From Alphaproteobacteria bacterium (lineage in GTDB: Bacteria; Pseudomonadota; Alphaproteobacteria; Sphingomonadales; Sphingomonadaceae): 36,938 nucleotides of DNA. Location of the stretch: positions 1 through 36,938 of the forward strand of contig JAHJHL010000189.1 in assembly GCA_018823905.1 (NCBI GenBank). Direction: 5' to 3'. This document shows, one piece after another, positions 25,921 through 33,755 of the stretch. Position numbers and translations under genes: made by a program. Every line of letters begins with the position of its first letter. Position 1 is the stretch's first letter. Below the pieces are notes generated by a model. It saw nothing but the letters and a program-made list of their open reading frames with translations, did not search any database and was not told the DNA's origin.

Positions 25921-26057
25921 TAAAGCCCCTCCCCTTCAGGGGAGGGGTTGGGGTGGGGTTTCGCGGGGTTGCGCGAGGCCGATAGACCCCACCCCGCTGC
26001 GACTAGGGAACAAGTTCCCAAGTCTCACTGCCCCTCCCCTGAAGGGGAGGGGCTTTA
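25921..26057 (-). repeat. Catabolic-island leader repeat, copy 1
   Basis: CCCCTCCCC-TTCA-GGGGAGGGG hairpins cap both ends (25926-25947 and 26031-26052), and a central hairpin GGGAAC-AA-GTTCCC lies at 26006-26019. It is read on the minus strand to match copy 2 (33627-33754). In this sense it is the leader of the SDR starting at 25907 and follows the ACAD stop at 26064. See the finding on covariation. Confidence 0.85.
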
Positions 26058-26063
26058 GGTCGC

Positions 26064-27182
26064 TTAGTAGCCGTTCATCCGCGCGACCTGATCGATGTGA
26101 TAATGCACATCGCCCATATATTCCGCCAGCGCGCGGTCGCGTTTCATGTAGAGGCCGATGTCATATTCGTCGGTCATGCCGATGCCGCCGTGCATCTGGA
26201 CGCCTTCGCGCACCGCGAGGTTGGCGGCGCGGCCGGCTTTGGCTTTTGCGACCGAGACCATCAGCTTCGCGCCTTCGTTGCCCTCGTCCAAAAGCTGCTG
26301 CGCCTTCATCACGGTGGCGCGCGCGACTTCCATCTCGCCATAGAGATGCGCGGCACGGTGCTGGAGGCCCTGGAATTCGCCGATCAGCTTGCCGAACTGC
26401 TTGCGTTCCTTGAGGTAGGTGACCGTCATGTCCATCGCGCCCTGCCCGACGCCGACCATCTCGGCGGCGGCGCCGGTGCGGGTGGCGGCGAGCAAGGCGT
26501 CGAGGATCTCGCCGCCCGCATCGACTTCGCCGATCACCGCGTCGGCATCGACCTCGACACCGTCGAGGGTGACATGGCTGGCGAGGCTCGAGTCCACAAG
26601 GCGCCGCGGATCGGCAGTGACGCCCTTGGCATCTTTCGGCACCGCAAACAGCGTGATGCCGCCGTCGGTCTTGGCCGCGACGATGCTCATGTCGGCGATA
26701 TGGCCGTGGAGCACGAAGCTCTTTTTGCCGTCGAGGCGGAAGCCGTTCCCGGCGCGCGTCGCGGTGGTGGCGATGCGGTCGGGGCGGTGCTTGGCGCCTT
26801 CGTCGATCGCGAGCGCGATGATGGCCTCGCCGCTCGCAATGGCCGGAAGCCAGCGGCCTGCCTGCGTGCCGCCCGCCTTGGCGAGCGCAGCGACCGCGCC
26901 GACGCTGGTCGACAGGAAGGGTGACGGGGTCAGGTTGCGGCCGATTTCTTCGAGCACGATGCCCGCTTCCATATGCCCCATGCCGAGCCCGCCATGCGCC
27001 TCGGGAACGAGCATGCCGGGCAGGCCCATTTCGGTAAACTGCGCCCAGAGATCACGCGAGAAGCCCGTCGCGTCGGCGCTGTCGCGGAGCTTGCGCAGGT
27101 GCGACACCGGCGCCTGTTCGGCGACGAAGGGGGCGACGCTATCCTTGAGCATCGCCTGGTCGTCATTGTGGTAGAGTGGCAT
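26064..27182 (-). CDS. Acyl-CoA dehydrogenase-like subunit lacking the catalytic glutamate
   Basis: A 372-aa ACAD-fold protein: N-terminal helical part, then a beta-domain (about 120-225) and the C-terminal four-helix domain. QMHGGIGMTDEY (about 324-335) is the flavin-contact region. In family alignment the catalytic Glu position (YEGTS in medium-chain ACAD) is YMGDV here, Met356 in place of Glu. It is probably the non-catalytic partner in a heteromer with the ACAD encoded upstream at 27290-28471, as in alpha2beta2 steroid side-chain ACADs. An insertion repeat at 27202-27283 separates the genes. Other functions of a Glu-less ACAD remain possible. Confidence 0.9.
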   Translation of the reverse strand: MPLYHNDDQAMLKDSVAPFVAEQAPVSHLRKLRDSADATGFSRDLWAQFTEMGLPGMLVPEAHGGLGMGHMEAGIVLEEIGRNLTPSPFLSTSVGAVAALAKAGGTQAGRWLPAIASGEAIIALAIDEGAKHRPDRIATTATRAGNGFRLDGKKSFVLHGHIADMSIVAAKTDGGITLFAVPKDAKGVTADPRRLVDSSLASHVTLDGVEVDADAVIGEVDAGGEILDALLAATRTGAAAEMVGVGQGAMDMTVTYLKERKQFGKLIGEFQGLQHRAAHLYGEMEVARATVMKAQQLLDEGNEGAKLMVSVAKAKAGRAANLAVREGVQMHGGIGMTDEYDIGLYMKRDRALAEYMGDVHYHIDQVARMNGY

Positions 27183-27201
27183 GTCTGTCCCAATCTGTTT
27201 T

Positions 27202-27283
27202 CGTCATCCCAGCGAAAGCTGGGATCGTTGGCAGCCTGAACCGCCCTGTCCCGATAGCGGCCCCAGCCTTCGCTGGGGCGACG
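27202..27283. repeat. Palindromic intergenic repeat (CGTCATCCCAGCG type)
   Basis: CGTCATCCCAGCGAAAGCTG (27202 on) is mirrored by CAGCCTTCGCTGGGGCGACG (to 27283). It has the same layout as 6456-6543, with C/G-rich arms each forming a hairpin. It lies in the 107-base gap between the two minus-strand ACAD genes, just 20 bases before the start of the second. Confidence 0.82.
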
Positions 27284-27289
27284 TGTTTT

Positions 27290-28471
27290 TTACGCCCCCG
27301 GCAAATCCAGAATCCGCTTGGCGATAACGTTGAGCATGACTTCGCTCGTCCCGCCTTCGATCGAATTGGCCTTGGTACGCAGCCAGCCGCGCGCCCTTGC
27401 GCCGCCCTTGGTTTCTTCGCTGTCCCATTCGAGCGCTTCGCTGCCACCGCCCGACATGACGAGTTCGTGACGGCGCTTGTTGAGCTCGGTACCGACATAT
27501 TTCATCATGTTCGACGACGCGGGATGCGCGCGGCCGGTCTTCCACATATCCATGAACCGCTCGCCCATCGCGCGGTACGCAAAGACATCGACATCGAACG
27601 CCGCCATTTCGGCGCGCAGGATCGGATCGTCGAGTTCGCCCGCGGCATTCTTGCCGAACGCCTTCGCAAAGGCGCTGCCGATGCTGACCATGTCGCCGCC
27701 GGCGCCGCCGCCCGAGATCATCTCGCGTTCGTGGCCGAGCAGATATTTGGCGACGTCCCAGCCGCGGTTGATCTCGCCGATAAACTGCGTCTTGGGGACT
27801 TCGACATCGTCGAAGAAGGTTTCGCAGAAGGGCGAATTGCCGCTGATCAGCAGGATTGGCTTGGTCGTGACCCCCTTGCTCGCCATGTCGAAGAGCATGA
27901 AGGTGATGCCCTGATATTTATTCGTCTTGTCGGTGCGGACGAGGCAGAAAATCCAGTCGGCCTGGTCGGCGTAGCTGGTCCAGATTTTCGAGCCGTTGAC
28001 GACCCAATGATCGCCCTTGTCCTCGCCAAAGGTCTGGAGCGACACGAGGTCGCTGCCCGAGCCGGGTTCGGAATAGCCCTGGCACCAGCGGATTTCACCG
28101 CGCGCGATCGGGTTCAGATATTCGACCTTCTGCTCCTCGGTGCCGAATTGCAGCAGCGCGGGGCCGAGCATCCAGATGCCGAAGCTGTCGAGCGGCGAGC
28201 GCGCGTGGATGCGCTTCATTTCCTGTTTGAAGACCTTGGTCTGCTCGGGGGTGAGGCCCGCGCCGCCATAGGCTTTGGGCCAGTCGGGAACCGTGTAGCC
28301 TTTGGAAACACAAGCTTCGAGCCACGCTTTCTGGGCGTCATTTTTGAACACCCAGTTGCGTCCGCCCCAGCAGACATCGCCTTCCTCGCGGATGGGTTCG
28401 CGCATTTCGGCGGGGCAGTTCGCCTCCAGCCAGCCGCGCACTTCGGCGCGAAAAGCGTCCAGATCGCTCAT
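27290..28471 (-). CDS. Acyl-CoA dehydrogenase (catalytic type)
   Basis: A 393-aa acyl-CoA dehydrogenase. The FAD/substrate loop GYSEPGSGSDLVSLQT matches the family consensus, and the C-terminus has SIEGGTSEVMLNVIAKRIL with Glu372 in the catalytic-base position. It introduces an alpha-beta double bond in an acyl-CoA and passes electrons to ETF. GAGGAG precedes ATG 28471. The next gene downstream (26064-27182) is an ACAD without the catalytic Glu; together they fit a heteromeric enzyme. Diverges from the SDR at 28644. The substrate is unknown. Confidence 0.93.
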   Translation of the reverse strand: MSDLDAFRAEVRGWLEANCPAEMREPIREEGDVCWGGRNWVFKNDAQKAWLEACVSKGYTVPDWPKAYGGAGLTPEQTKVFKQEMKRIHARSPLDSFGIWMLGPALLQFGTEEQKVEYLNPIARGEIRWCQGYSEPGSGSDLVSLQTFGEDKGDHWVVNGSKIWTSYADQADWIFCLVRTDKTNKYQGITFMLFDMASKGVTTKPILLISGNSPFCETFFDDVEVPKTQFIGEINRGWDVAKYLLGHEREMISGGGAGGDMVSIGSAFAKAFGKNAAGELDDPILRAEMAAFDVDVFAYRAMGERFMDMWKTGRAHPASSNMMKYVGTELNKRRHELVMSGGGSEALEWDSEETKGGARARGWLRTKANSIEGGTSEVMLNVIAKRILDLPGA

Positions 28472-28518
28472 GTTTCAGGCTCCTCTTCCTGCGCCAAATC
28501 TAGGAGCAGTCGCCTGCT

Positions 28519-28592
28519 TTACGCAAGCGTCAACTTGGGCAGGCCAACCTGCCGTTACGGCGCCGTAGCGTCGGTTTGACCGCCGTTGACGC
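28519..28592. promoter_or_regulatory. Candidate operator cluster in the divergent promoter region
   Basis: The 172-bp gap between divergent ACAD and SDR genes contains an imperfect TTACGC-AA-GCGTCA palindrome (28519-28532), a perfect GGCAGG-CCAA-CCTGCC (28538-28553), a 12-bp perfect palindrome TACGGCGCCGTA (28556-28567), and an 8-bp pair GCGTCAAC (28527-28534)/GTTGACGC (28585-28592) enclosing them. Likely binding sites for a local regulator. Confidence 0.5.
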
Positions 28593-28643
28593 GCCCTGCT
28601 TCGTCCCTAAGCTAAGTGGCAAAAGAAAACGGGAGAATGGGTC

Positions 28644-29501
28644 ATGCGATTCGCAGGCAAGATTGCCGTCGTCACCGGTGCCGCATCGGGAATCGGCAAA
28701 GCCACGGTTTTGAAACTGGCCAGCGAAGGCGCGCACGTGTTCGCCGCCGACATCGACGAAACCGGCGGACAGGCGCTGGCCGCCGCGTCGAACGGCAAGA
28801 TCGATTTTGTTCGCTGCGACGTGACGAAGCCGTCCGACATCGAGGCGTTGATGGACACCGCCGCGACAAAAGGCGGCGGCATCGACATCGTGTTCAACAA
28901 CGCCGCGGCGGGGGGCGACCGCGCGCCGATCGATGAGATCACGCCCGAGGGTTGGGACCGGACGATGGATCTGGTGCTGAAATCCGTCGCGATGGGGATC
29001 CGCTATGCGGCGCCGCATATGAAGGGGCGCAAAGGCGCATCGATCATCAACACCGCCAGCGTCGCGGCGCTCGGCGCGGGCTATTCGCCGACGGCCTATG
29101 CCGTCGCCAAGGTCGGGGTGCTCCACCTGTCGAAGGTCGCGGCGACCGACCTTGCCCGTTACGGCATCCGCGTCAACGCGATCTGCCCGGGCTTCATCAA
29201 CACCAATATCTTCACCGCGTCGCTCGACGTTCCCGACGCGATGAAGGAACAGGCGAATGCCGTCATCGCCGGGATGAGCGCGCAGGCGCAGCCGGTGGCG
29301 CGCGGTGGCCAGCCCGACGACATCGCTAATGCCGTCGCGTTCCTCGCCAGCGACGAATCGTCGTTCATGACCGGCACCCATTTGCTGGTCGATGGCGGGC
29401 TGACGATCGGCCAGCGCCATGCGTGGGATCCCGAAGCGCCGGGGATGTTCGACGCACTCGTGGCGATGGAGGAGGCCGCCAAGGCAGGAGCGGCTGCGTG
29501 A
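28644..29501 (+). CDS. SDR-family oxidoreductase
   Basis: A 285-aa classical SDR: VTGAASGIGK at 9-18, NNAAAGG, catalytic Ser in NTASVAALG and Tyr/Lys in AYAVAK. It has a C-terminal extension of about 25 residues (HAWDPEAPGMFDALVAMEE) after the usual VDGGLTIG end, which may close over the substrate. The GTG start of the symporter gene overlaps its stop (GTGA at 29498-29501), so the two are coupled. Function as a hydroxyacid or hydroxyacyl-CoA dehydrogenase is inferred. Confidence 0.9.
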   Translation: MRFAGKIAVVTGAASGIGKATVLKLASEGAHVFAADIDETGGQALAAASNGKIDFVRCDVTKPSDIEALMDTAATKGGGIDIVFNNAAAGGDRAPIDEITPEGWDRTMDLVLKSVAMGIRYAAPHMKGRKGASIINTASVAALGAGYSPTAYAVAKVGVLHLSKVAATDLARYGIRVNAICPGFINTNIFTASLDVPDAMKEQANAVIAGMSAQAQPVARGGQPDDIANAVAFLASDESSFMTGTHLLVDGGLTIGQRHAWDPEAPGMFDALVAMEEAAKAGAAA

Positions 29502-30964
29502 CCACAGCGGCAGCAACCGCTGCGGTGCCGCGCCCCGAAAAACTCCCCGTGTGGCTGAAAGCGACGCATGGCCTCGGCAGCATTGCTTATGGCGTCAAGG
29601 ACAACGGCTTTTCGACCTTTCTGCTGCTGTTCTATAATCAGGTGATTGGGCTCGACGCGGGGATCGTCGGTGCCGCCATCATGATGGCGCTGATCGCCGA
29701 TGCGTTTGTCGATCCGGTGATCGGCGAGCTCACCGACCGCACGCGCAGCCGCTGGGGTCGCCGCTTGCCCTGGCTCTACATCGCCCCAATCCCGCTCGCG
29801 ATTGCGTGGATGCTGCTATGGTCGCCGCCCGCGATGAGCGACACGATGACGGTCGCGTGGCTGATCGGTTTCGCGATCATTGTGCGGTCGCTGGTGTCAT
29901 GTTGCGAGGTGCCGTCGGTGGCGATCGTCCCCGAACTGACGGGCGATTATGACGAGCGCACCGCGGTGATGCGCTTTCGCTTTCTGTTCGGCTGGGGCGG
30001 CGGACTGCTCATCCTGCTGCTCGCTTACGGCGTGTTTTTCGGCGGCGCCAAGGGGCTCGTCGATCCCGACGGATATTTCCCTTACGCGCTGGCCGGGGCG
30101 CTGATGATGGCAGGCGCGGTGCTGGTTTCGGCCGCCGGACAGCATAAGCGAATTGCGGTATCGAACCTGACCGATGTGAAGCCGGTGATGACGCTGGGGC
30201 AGATTTTGGGCGAGATGTTCGACACATTGTCGAACCGCGCCTTCCTGTGGCTGATTTTTGCGGCGCTGTTCGGCTTCGTCAATCAGGGCATCACCTTTTC
30301 GATGAACAATTATCTGCTCGGTTTTTTCTGGCAGTTCACGCAGGGCGAAATGGTCGCTTATGTGTTCCTGCTGTTCGCATCGATGATCGCGGCGTTCCTG
30401 ATCGTCGCGCCGCTGTCAGCAAAGCTGGGCAAGCGCGACGGCGCGATTGTCGCGGGCGCGATCTCGCTGCTGGTCAACAGCGGCATCTATTTCGCGTGGA
30501 TCCAGGGCGTGTTCCCCGGCTTACCGGGAAAGCCCAGCGTCGCGACGATGTTTGCACTGGTATTCATTTCCAACAGTTTTTCGATCGTCCTGATGATCCT
30601 GTCGTCATCGATGATGGCCGACGTCGTCGAAGCGTCACAGAGCGAGACCGGGCGGCGGTCCGAAGGGCTGTTCTTTGCCGGTTATTTCTTCATGCAGAAA
30701 TGCGCGACCGGGGTCGGCATCTTCCTCGCCGGACTGATCCTGTCCTTTGCGGCTTTTCCGGCGGGCGCCAAACCGGGCGAGGTCGGCGATGCGGTGCTCG
30801 GCAATCTGGCGCTCGGCTATGCGCTGTCGGTCCTCGTCATCGGCCTTCTCGGGCTGATCGTGATGCGCCGTTTTCCGATCTCGCGCGCCGATCATGAGGC
30901 ACGGATTGCCATTTTGGGCGATGCGGCGCGCGCCGATCCCGACGCCAGCGGCGCGCATCCGTAA
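29498..30964 (+). CDS. GPH/MFS-type symporter
   Basis: A 488-aa integral membrane protein with about 12 helices. The DRTRSRWGRRLPWLY loop after helix 2 is the mark of the glycoside-pentoside-hexuronide:cation symporter family, and SNSFSIVLMILSSSMMADVVEASQSETGRRSEG is the second conserved loop. It starts at GTG 29498 (AGGAG 9 bases upstream), overlapping the SDR stop. Sphingomonad members near catabolic genes probably import or export the cluster's substrate rather than sugars; that is an inference. Confidence 0.88.
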   Translation: MTTAAATAAVPRPEKLPVWLKATHGLGSIAYGVKDNGFSTFLLLFYNQVIGLDAGIVGAAIMMALIADAFVDPVIGELTDRTRSRWGRRLPWLYIAPIPLAIAWMLLWSPPAMSDTMTVAWLIGFAIIVRSLVSCCEVPSVAIVPELTGDYDERTAVMRFRFLFGWGGGLLILLLAYGVFFGGAKGLVDPDGYFPYALAGALMMAGAVLVSAAGQHKRIAVSNLTDVKPVMTLGQILGEMFDTLSNRAFLWLIFAALFGFVNQGITFSMNNYLLGFFWQFTQGEMVAYVFLLFASMIAAFLIVAPLSAKLGKRDGAIVAGAISLLVNSGIYFAWIQGVFPGLPGKPSVATMFALVFISNSFSIVLMILSSSMMADVVEASQSETGRRSEGLFFAGYFFMQKCATGVGIFLAGLILSFAAFPAGAKPGEVGDAVLGNLALGYALSVLVIGLLGLIVMRRFPISRADHEARIAILGDAARADPDASGAHP

Positions 30965-31045
30965 CGGAAAATGTCGGTGCGCGACCAAATGAGGTAATAA
31001 TCAGCCAGCAGGGGTTGGCAAAGCGGGACGAATCGGTCCAAAGGC

Positions 31046-31059
31046 TTACGTGAACGTAA
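31046..31059. promoter_or_regulatory. Candidate operator TTACGT-GA-ACGTAA
   Basis: A perfect 6-bp inverted repeat with 2-bp spacer, flanked by C and AG that extend partial symmetry, 16 bases before the ACAD start at 31076. It resembles MerR-type LiuR-like sites of acyl-CoA regulons and the site at 28519-28532. Confidence 0.5.
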
Positions 31060-31075
31060 AGGGAAGGATGCGAAT

Positions 31076-32365
31076 ATGGATTTCGATCTCACCGACCGGC
31101 AGGTCTATTGGCGCGATCGGGTGCGCGATTTCATCGATCGCAAGGTTCGCCCCGCCGTCCCGACCTACAACGAACAAGACAAGGCGGGCGATCGCTGGAA
31201 AGTCATCGAGGTCGTCGAGGATCTGAAGGCCGAAGCGAAAGAGGCTGGCATCTGGAACCTGTTCATGCCGCCCAAGTCAGGCGCGCATCACCATGTCGAC
31301 GAGACGTTCGAGTTCGAAGGCCCCGGCCTTTCCAACCTCGAATATGCGCTATGCGCCGAGGAAATGGGCCGCGTCGGTTTCGCCAGCGAAGTGTTCAACT
31401 GCTCGGCGCCCGACACCGGCAATATGGAAGTGTTCCACCGTTACGGGACGCGTGCGCAGAAGGAAAAATATCTCAGCCGCCTGATGAACGGCCAGATCCG
31501 CTCGGCGTTTCTGATGACCGAGCCCGCGGTTGCCTCGTCCGACGCGACCAACATCGAAACGCGCATCGAGCGCGACGGCGACGATTATATCATCAACGGC
31601 ACCAAATGGTGGTCGTCGGGCGCGGGCGATCCGCGCTGCGAGGTCGCGATCGTGATGGGCAAGACCGACTTTGCTGCGAAGCGCCACGCGCAGCAGTCGA
31701 TGGTGCTGATGCCGCTGAACGCGCCGGGGGTGAATATCCTGCGCCACCTGCCCGTCTTCGGCTATGACGATGCGCCGCACGGCCATATGGAAATCGAGTT
31801 GAAGGATGTCCGCGTCAACGCCGAGGAAGCGATGCTGCTCGGCGAGGGCCGCGGTTTCGAGATCGCGCAGGGGCGCCTCGGCCCGGGCCGCATCCATCAC
31901 TGCATGCGCACGATCGGCGTCGCCGAGGAAGCAATCAGCAAAATGGCGAAGCGGCTTCAGTCGCGCGTCGCATTCGGCAAGAAGGTCGCCGAATACAGCA
32001 TCTGGGAACATCGTCTGGCGCGCGCGCGCATCGACATCGAAATGACCCGCCTGCTCTGCCTCAAGGCTGCCGACATGATGGACAAGGTCGGCAACAAGTC
32101 GGCCGCGGCCGAGATCGCGATGATCAAGGTGCAGGCGCCGAACATGGCACTGAAAATCATCGACGATGCGATCCAGGCACACGGCGGCGGCGGCGTGTCC
32201 GAAGATTTCGGGCTGGCCAAGGCCTATGCGCATCAGCGCACGCTGCGGCTCGCCGACGGTCCCGACGAAGTCCACGAACGCGCGATTGCCCGCATCGAGT
32301 TCGCCAAGCACAGCGAAGCGAGCGACCCGGGCTTTTCGTCGGGCGACGTCGGGGTTTCGCGTTAA
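31076..32365 (+). CDS. ACAD10/11-like acyl-CoA dehydrogenase
   Basis: A 429-aa ACAD-fold protein of the ACAD10/ACAD11 branch. The catalytic-base region reads [18 protein letters not shown], where Asp394 replaces the usual Glu, the pattern of ACAD11. [19 protein letters not shown] precedes it. In human ACAD10/11 and in Pseudomonas LvaC this type is reported to process a phosphorylated 4-hydroxyacyl-CoA made by an attached or neighbouring APH-like kinase; such a kinase is encoded at 33756. GGGAAGG lies about 8 bases before ATG 31076. The reaction here is inferred from family and context. Confidence 0.88.
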   Translation: MDFDLTDRQVYWRDRVRDFIDRKVRPAVPTYNEQDKAGDRWKVIEVVEDLKAEAKEAGIWNLFMPPKSGAHHHVDETFEFEGPGLSNLEYALCAEEMGRVGFASEVFNCSAPDTGNMEVFHRYGTRAQKEKYLSRLMNGQIRSAFLMTEPAVASSDATNIETRIERDGDDYIINGTKWWSSGAGDPRCEVAIVMGKTDFAAKRHAQQSMVLMPLNAPGVNILRHLPVFGYDDAPHGHMEIELKDVRVNAEEAMLLGEGRGFEIAQGRLGPGRIHHCMRTIGVAEEAISKMAKRLQSRVAFGKKVAEYSIWEHRLARARIDIEMTRLLCLKAADMMDKVGNKSAAAEIAMIKVQAPNMALKIIDDAIQAHGGGGVSEDFGLAKAYAHQRTLRLADGPDEVHERAIARIEFAKHSEASDPGFSSGDVGVSR

Positions 32366-32368
32366 TAT

Positions 32369-32464
32369 CGTCATTGCGAGGAGCGAAGCGACGAAGCAAT
32401 CTCCAGCCATCGGCCTTGCGCCATGATCCAAGCTGGAGATTGCTTCGCTCCGCTCGCAATGACG
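32369..32464. repeat. Palindromic intergenic repeat (CGTCATTGCGAG type)
   Basis: CGTCATTGCGAGGAGCGAAG (32369 on) and GCTCCGCTCGCAATGACG (to 32464) are inverted arms, with inner arms CTCCAGC/GCTGGAG. Same family as 13071-13167. It lies between the ACAD10/11-like gene and the alcohol dehydrogenase gene. Confidence 0.85.
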
Positions 32465-32515
32465 GAAATGACCCAGCGGGCTGCGCCATATGTTAATGGG
32501 AAAGGTTGAATCCGA

Positions 32516-33607
32516 ATGACCAAAGCCGCGATCCTGATCGAACCGGGCCAGCCGCTGTCGATCGAGACGGTGCAGATCGCCGACTGCGGCCCGCACGAGG
32601 TACGCATCCGCACCGCCGCCTGCGGGCTGTGCCATTCGGACCTGCATTTCATCGACGGCGCCTATCCGCATCCCCTGCCCGCGATCCCCGGCCATGAGGC
32701 GGCGGGCATCGTCGAGGCGGTCGGCAGCGAAGTGCGGACAGTCAAGGTCGGCGACGCGGTCGTCACCTGCCTGTCGGCCTTCTGCGGCCACTGCGAATAT
32801 TGCGTCACCGGCCGCATGTCGCTGTGCATGGGCGGCGATACGCGGCGCGCAGCCGGATCGGCGCCGCGGATCACGCGCCCCGACGGCAGTCTGGTCAACC
32901 AGATGCTCAACCTGTCGGCCTTTGCCGAAACGATGCTCGTTCACGAACATGCCTGCGTCGCGATCGACCCCGACATGCCGCTCGACCGCGCCGCGGTGAT
33001 CGGCTGCGCCGTGACCACCGGCGCGGGGACGATCTTCAACGCGTGCAAGGTGACTCCGGGCGAGACCGTCGTCGTCGTCGGTTGCGGCGGCGTTGGGCTG
33101 GCGACGATCAACGCCGCGAAGATCGCGGGCGCGGGGCGGATCATCGCGGCCGACCCGATGCCCGAAAAGCGCGCGCTGGCGGTGAAGCTGGGCGCGACCG
33201 ATGTCGTCGATGCGATGGACGGCGATGCCGCCAAGCAGATCCTCGAAATCAGCAAGGGCGGCGTCGATCATGCGATCGAAGCCGTCGGGCGTCCGGCCTC
33301 GGCGGCGCTTGCGGTCGCGTCGCTGCGCCGCGGCGGTACTGCGACGATCCTGGGCATGATGCCTTTGTCAGAAAAAGTCGGGCTCAGCGCGATGGACTTG
33401 CTCTCGGGCAAGAAGTTGCAGGGCGCGATCATGGGCGGCAACCGCTTCCCCGTCGACATCCCGCGGCTCGTCGATTTCTACCTGCGCGGGCTGCTCGACC
33501 TCGACAGCATCGTCGCTGAGACGATCCCGCTCGAACGGATCAACGAAGGCTTTGACAAGATGAAGAAAGGCGACGCCGCGCGGTCGGTGATCGTTTTCGA
33601 TCAATGA
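32516..33607 (+). CDS. Zinc-dependent alcohol dehydrogenase
   Basis: A 363-aa MDR-family alcohol dehydrogenase. The catalytic zinc site is Cys39 (CGLCHSD) with His60-Glu61 (GHEAAG). The structural zinc ligands Cys90, 93, 96 and 104 are in FCGHCEYCVTGRMSLC. The NAD motif is GCGGVG (189-194). It oxidises a primary or secondary alcohol, or reduces an aldehyde; the family overlaps glutathione-dependent formaldehyde dehydrogenase but lacks its identity marks. It lies between the ACAD10/11-like and kinase genes. The substrate is unknown. Confidence 0.92.
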   Translation: MTKAAILIEPGQPLSIETVQIADCGPHEVRIRTAACGLCHSDLHFIDGAYPHPLPAIPGHEAAGIVEAVGSEVRTVKVGDAVVTCLSAFCGHCEYCVTGRMSLCMGGDTRRAAGSAPRITRPDGSLVNQMLNLSAFAETMLVHEHACVAIDPDMPLDRAAVIGCAVTTGAGTIFNACKVTPGETVVVVGCGGVGLATINAAKIAGAGRIIAADPMPEKRALAVKLGATDVVDAMDGDAAKQILEISKGGVDHAIEAVGRPASAALAVASLRRGGTATILGMMPLSEKVGLSAMDLLSGKKLQGAIMGGNRFPVDIPRLVDFYLRGLLDLDSIVAETIPLERINEGFDKMKKGDAARSVIVFDQ

Positions 33608-33626
33608 CGCGCGCGAGCATCTTTTC

Positions 33627-33754
33627 CTCCCTCCCCTTCAGGGGAGGGCAGCGAGACTTGGCAGCTTGCTGCCTAGTCGCAGCGGGAGGGGTTTCGCGGC
33701 CTTGTGCTACCCCGACAGACCCCACCCCACCCCCTCCCCTAAAGGGGAGGGGCT
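33627..33754 (+). repeat. Catabolic-island leader repeat, copy 2 (contains ribosome site of the kinase gene)
   Basis: Same element as 25921-26057 read on the other strand. The hairpin CTCCCC-TTCA-GGGGAG opens it (33631-33646), central GGCAGC-TT-GCTGCC is at 33660-33673, and CCCCTCCCC-TAAA-GGGGAGGGG (33731-33752) closes it. The closing arm ends 3 bases before ATG 33756 and includes AAAGGGGAGG, the only plausible Shine-Dalgarno of the kinase gene. Confidence 0.85.
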
Positions 33755-33755
33755 T

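Noticed and set aside
31349..33271. A 640-codon open frame on the minus strand opposite the ACAD10/11-like and alcohol dehydrogenase genes
   Set aside because: It is the antisense shadow of two clearly conserved genes; its product is Arg/Asp/His-rich with no motif, as expected for high-GC antisense frames.
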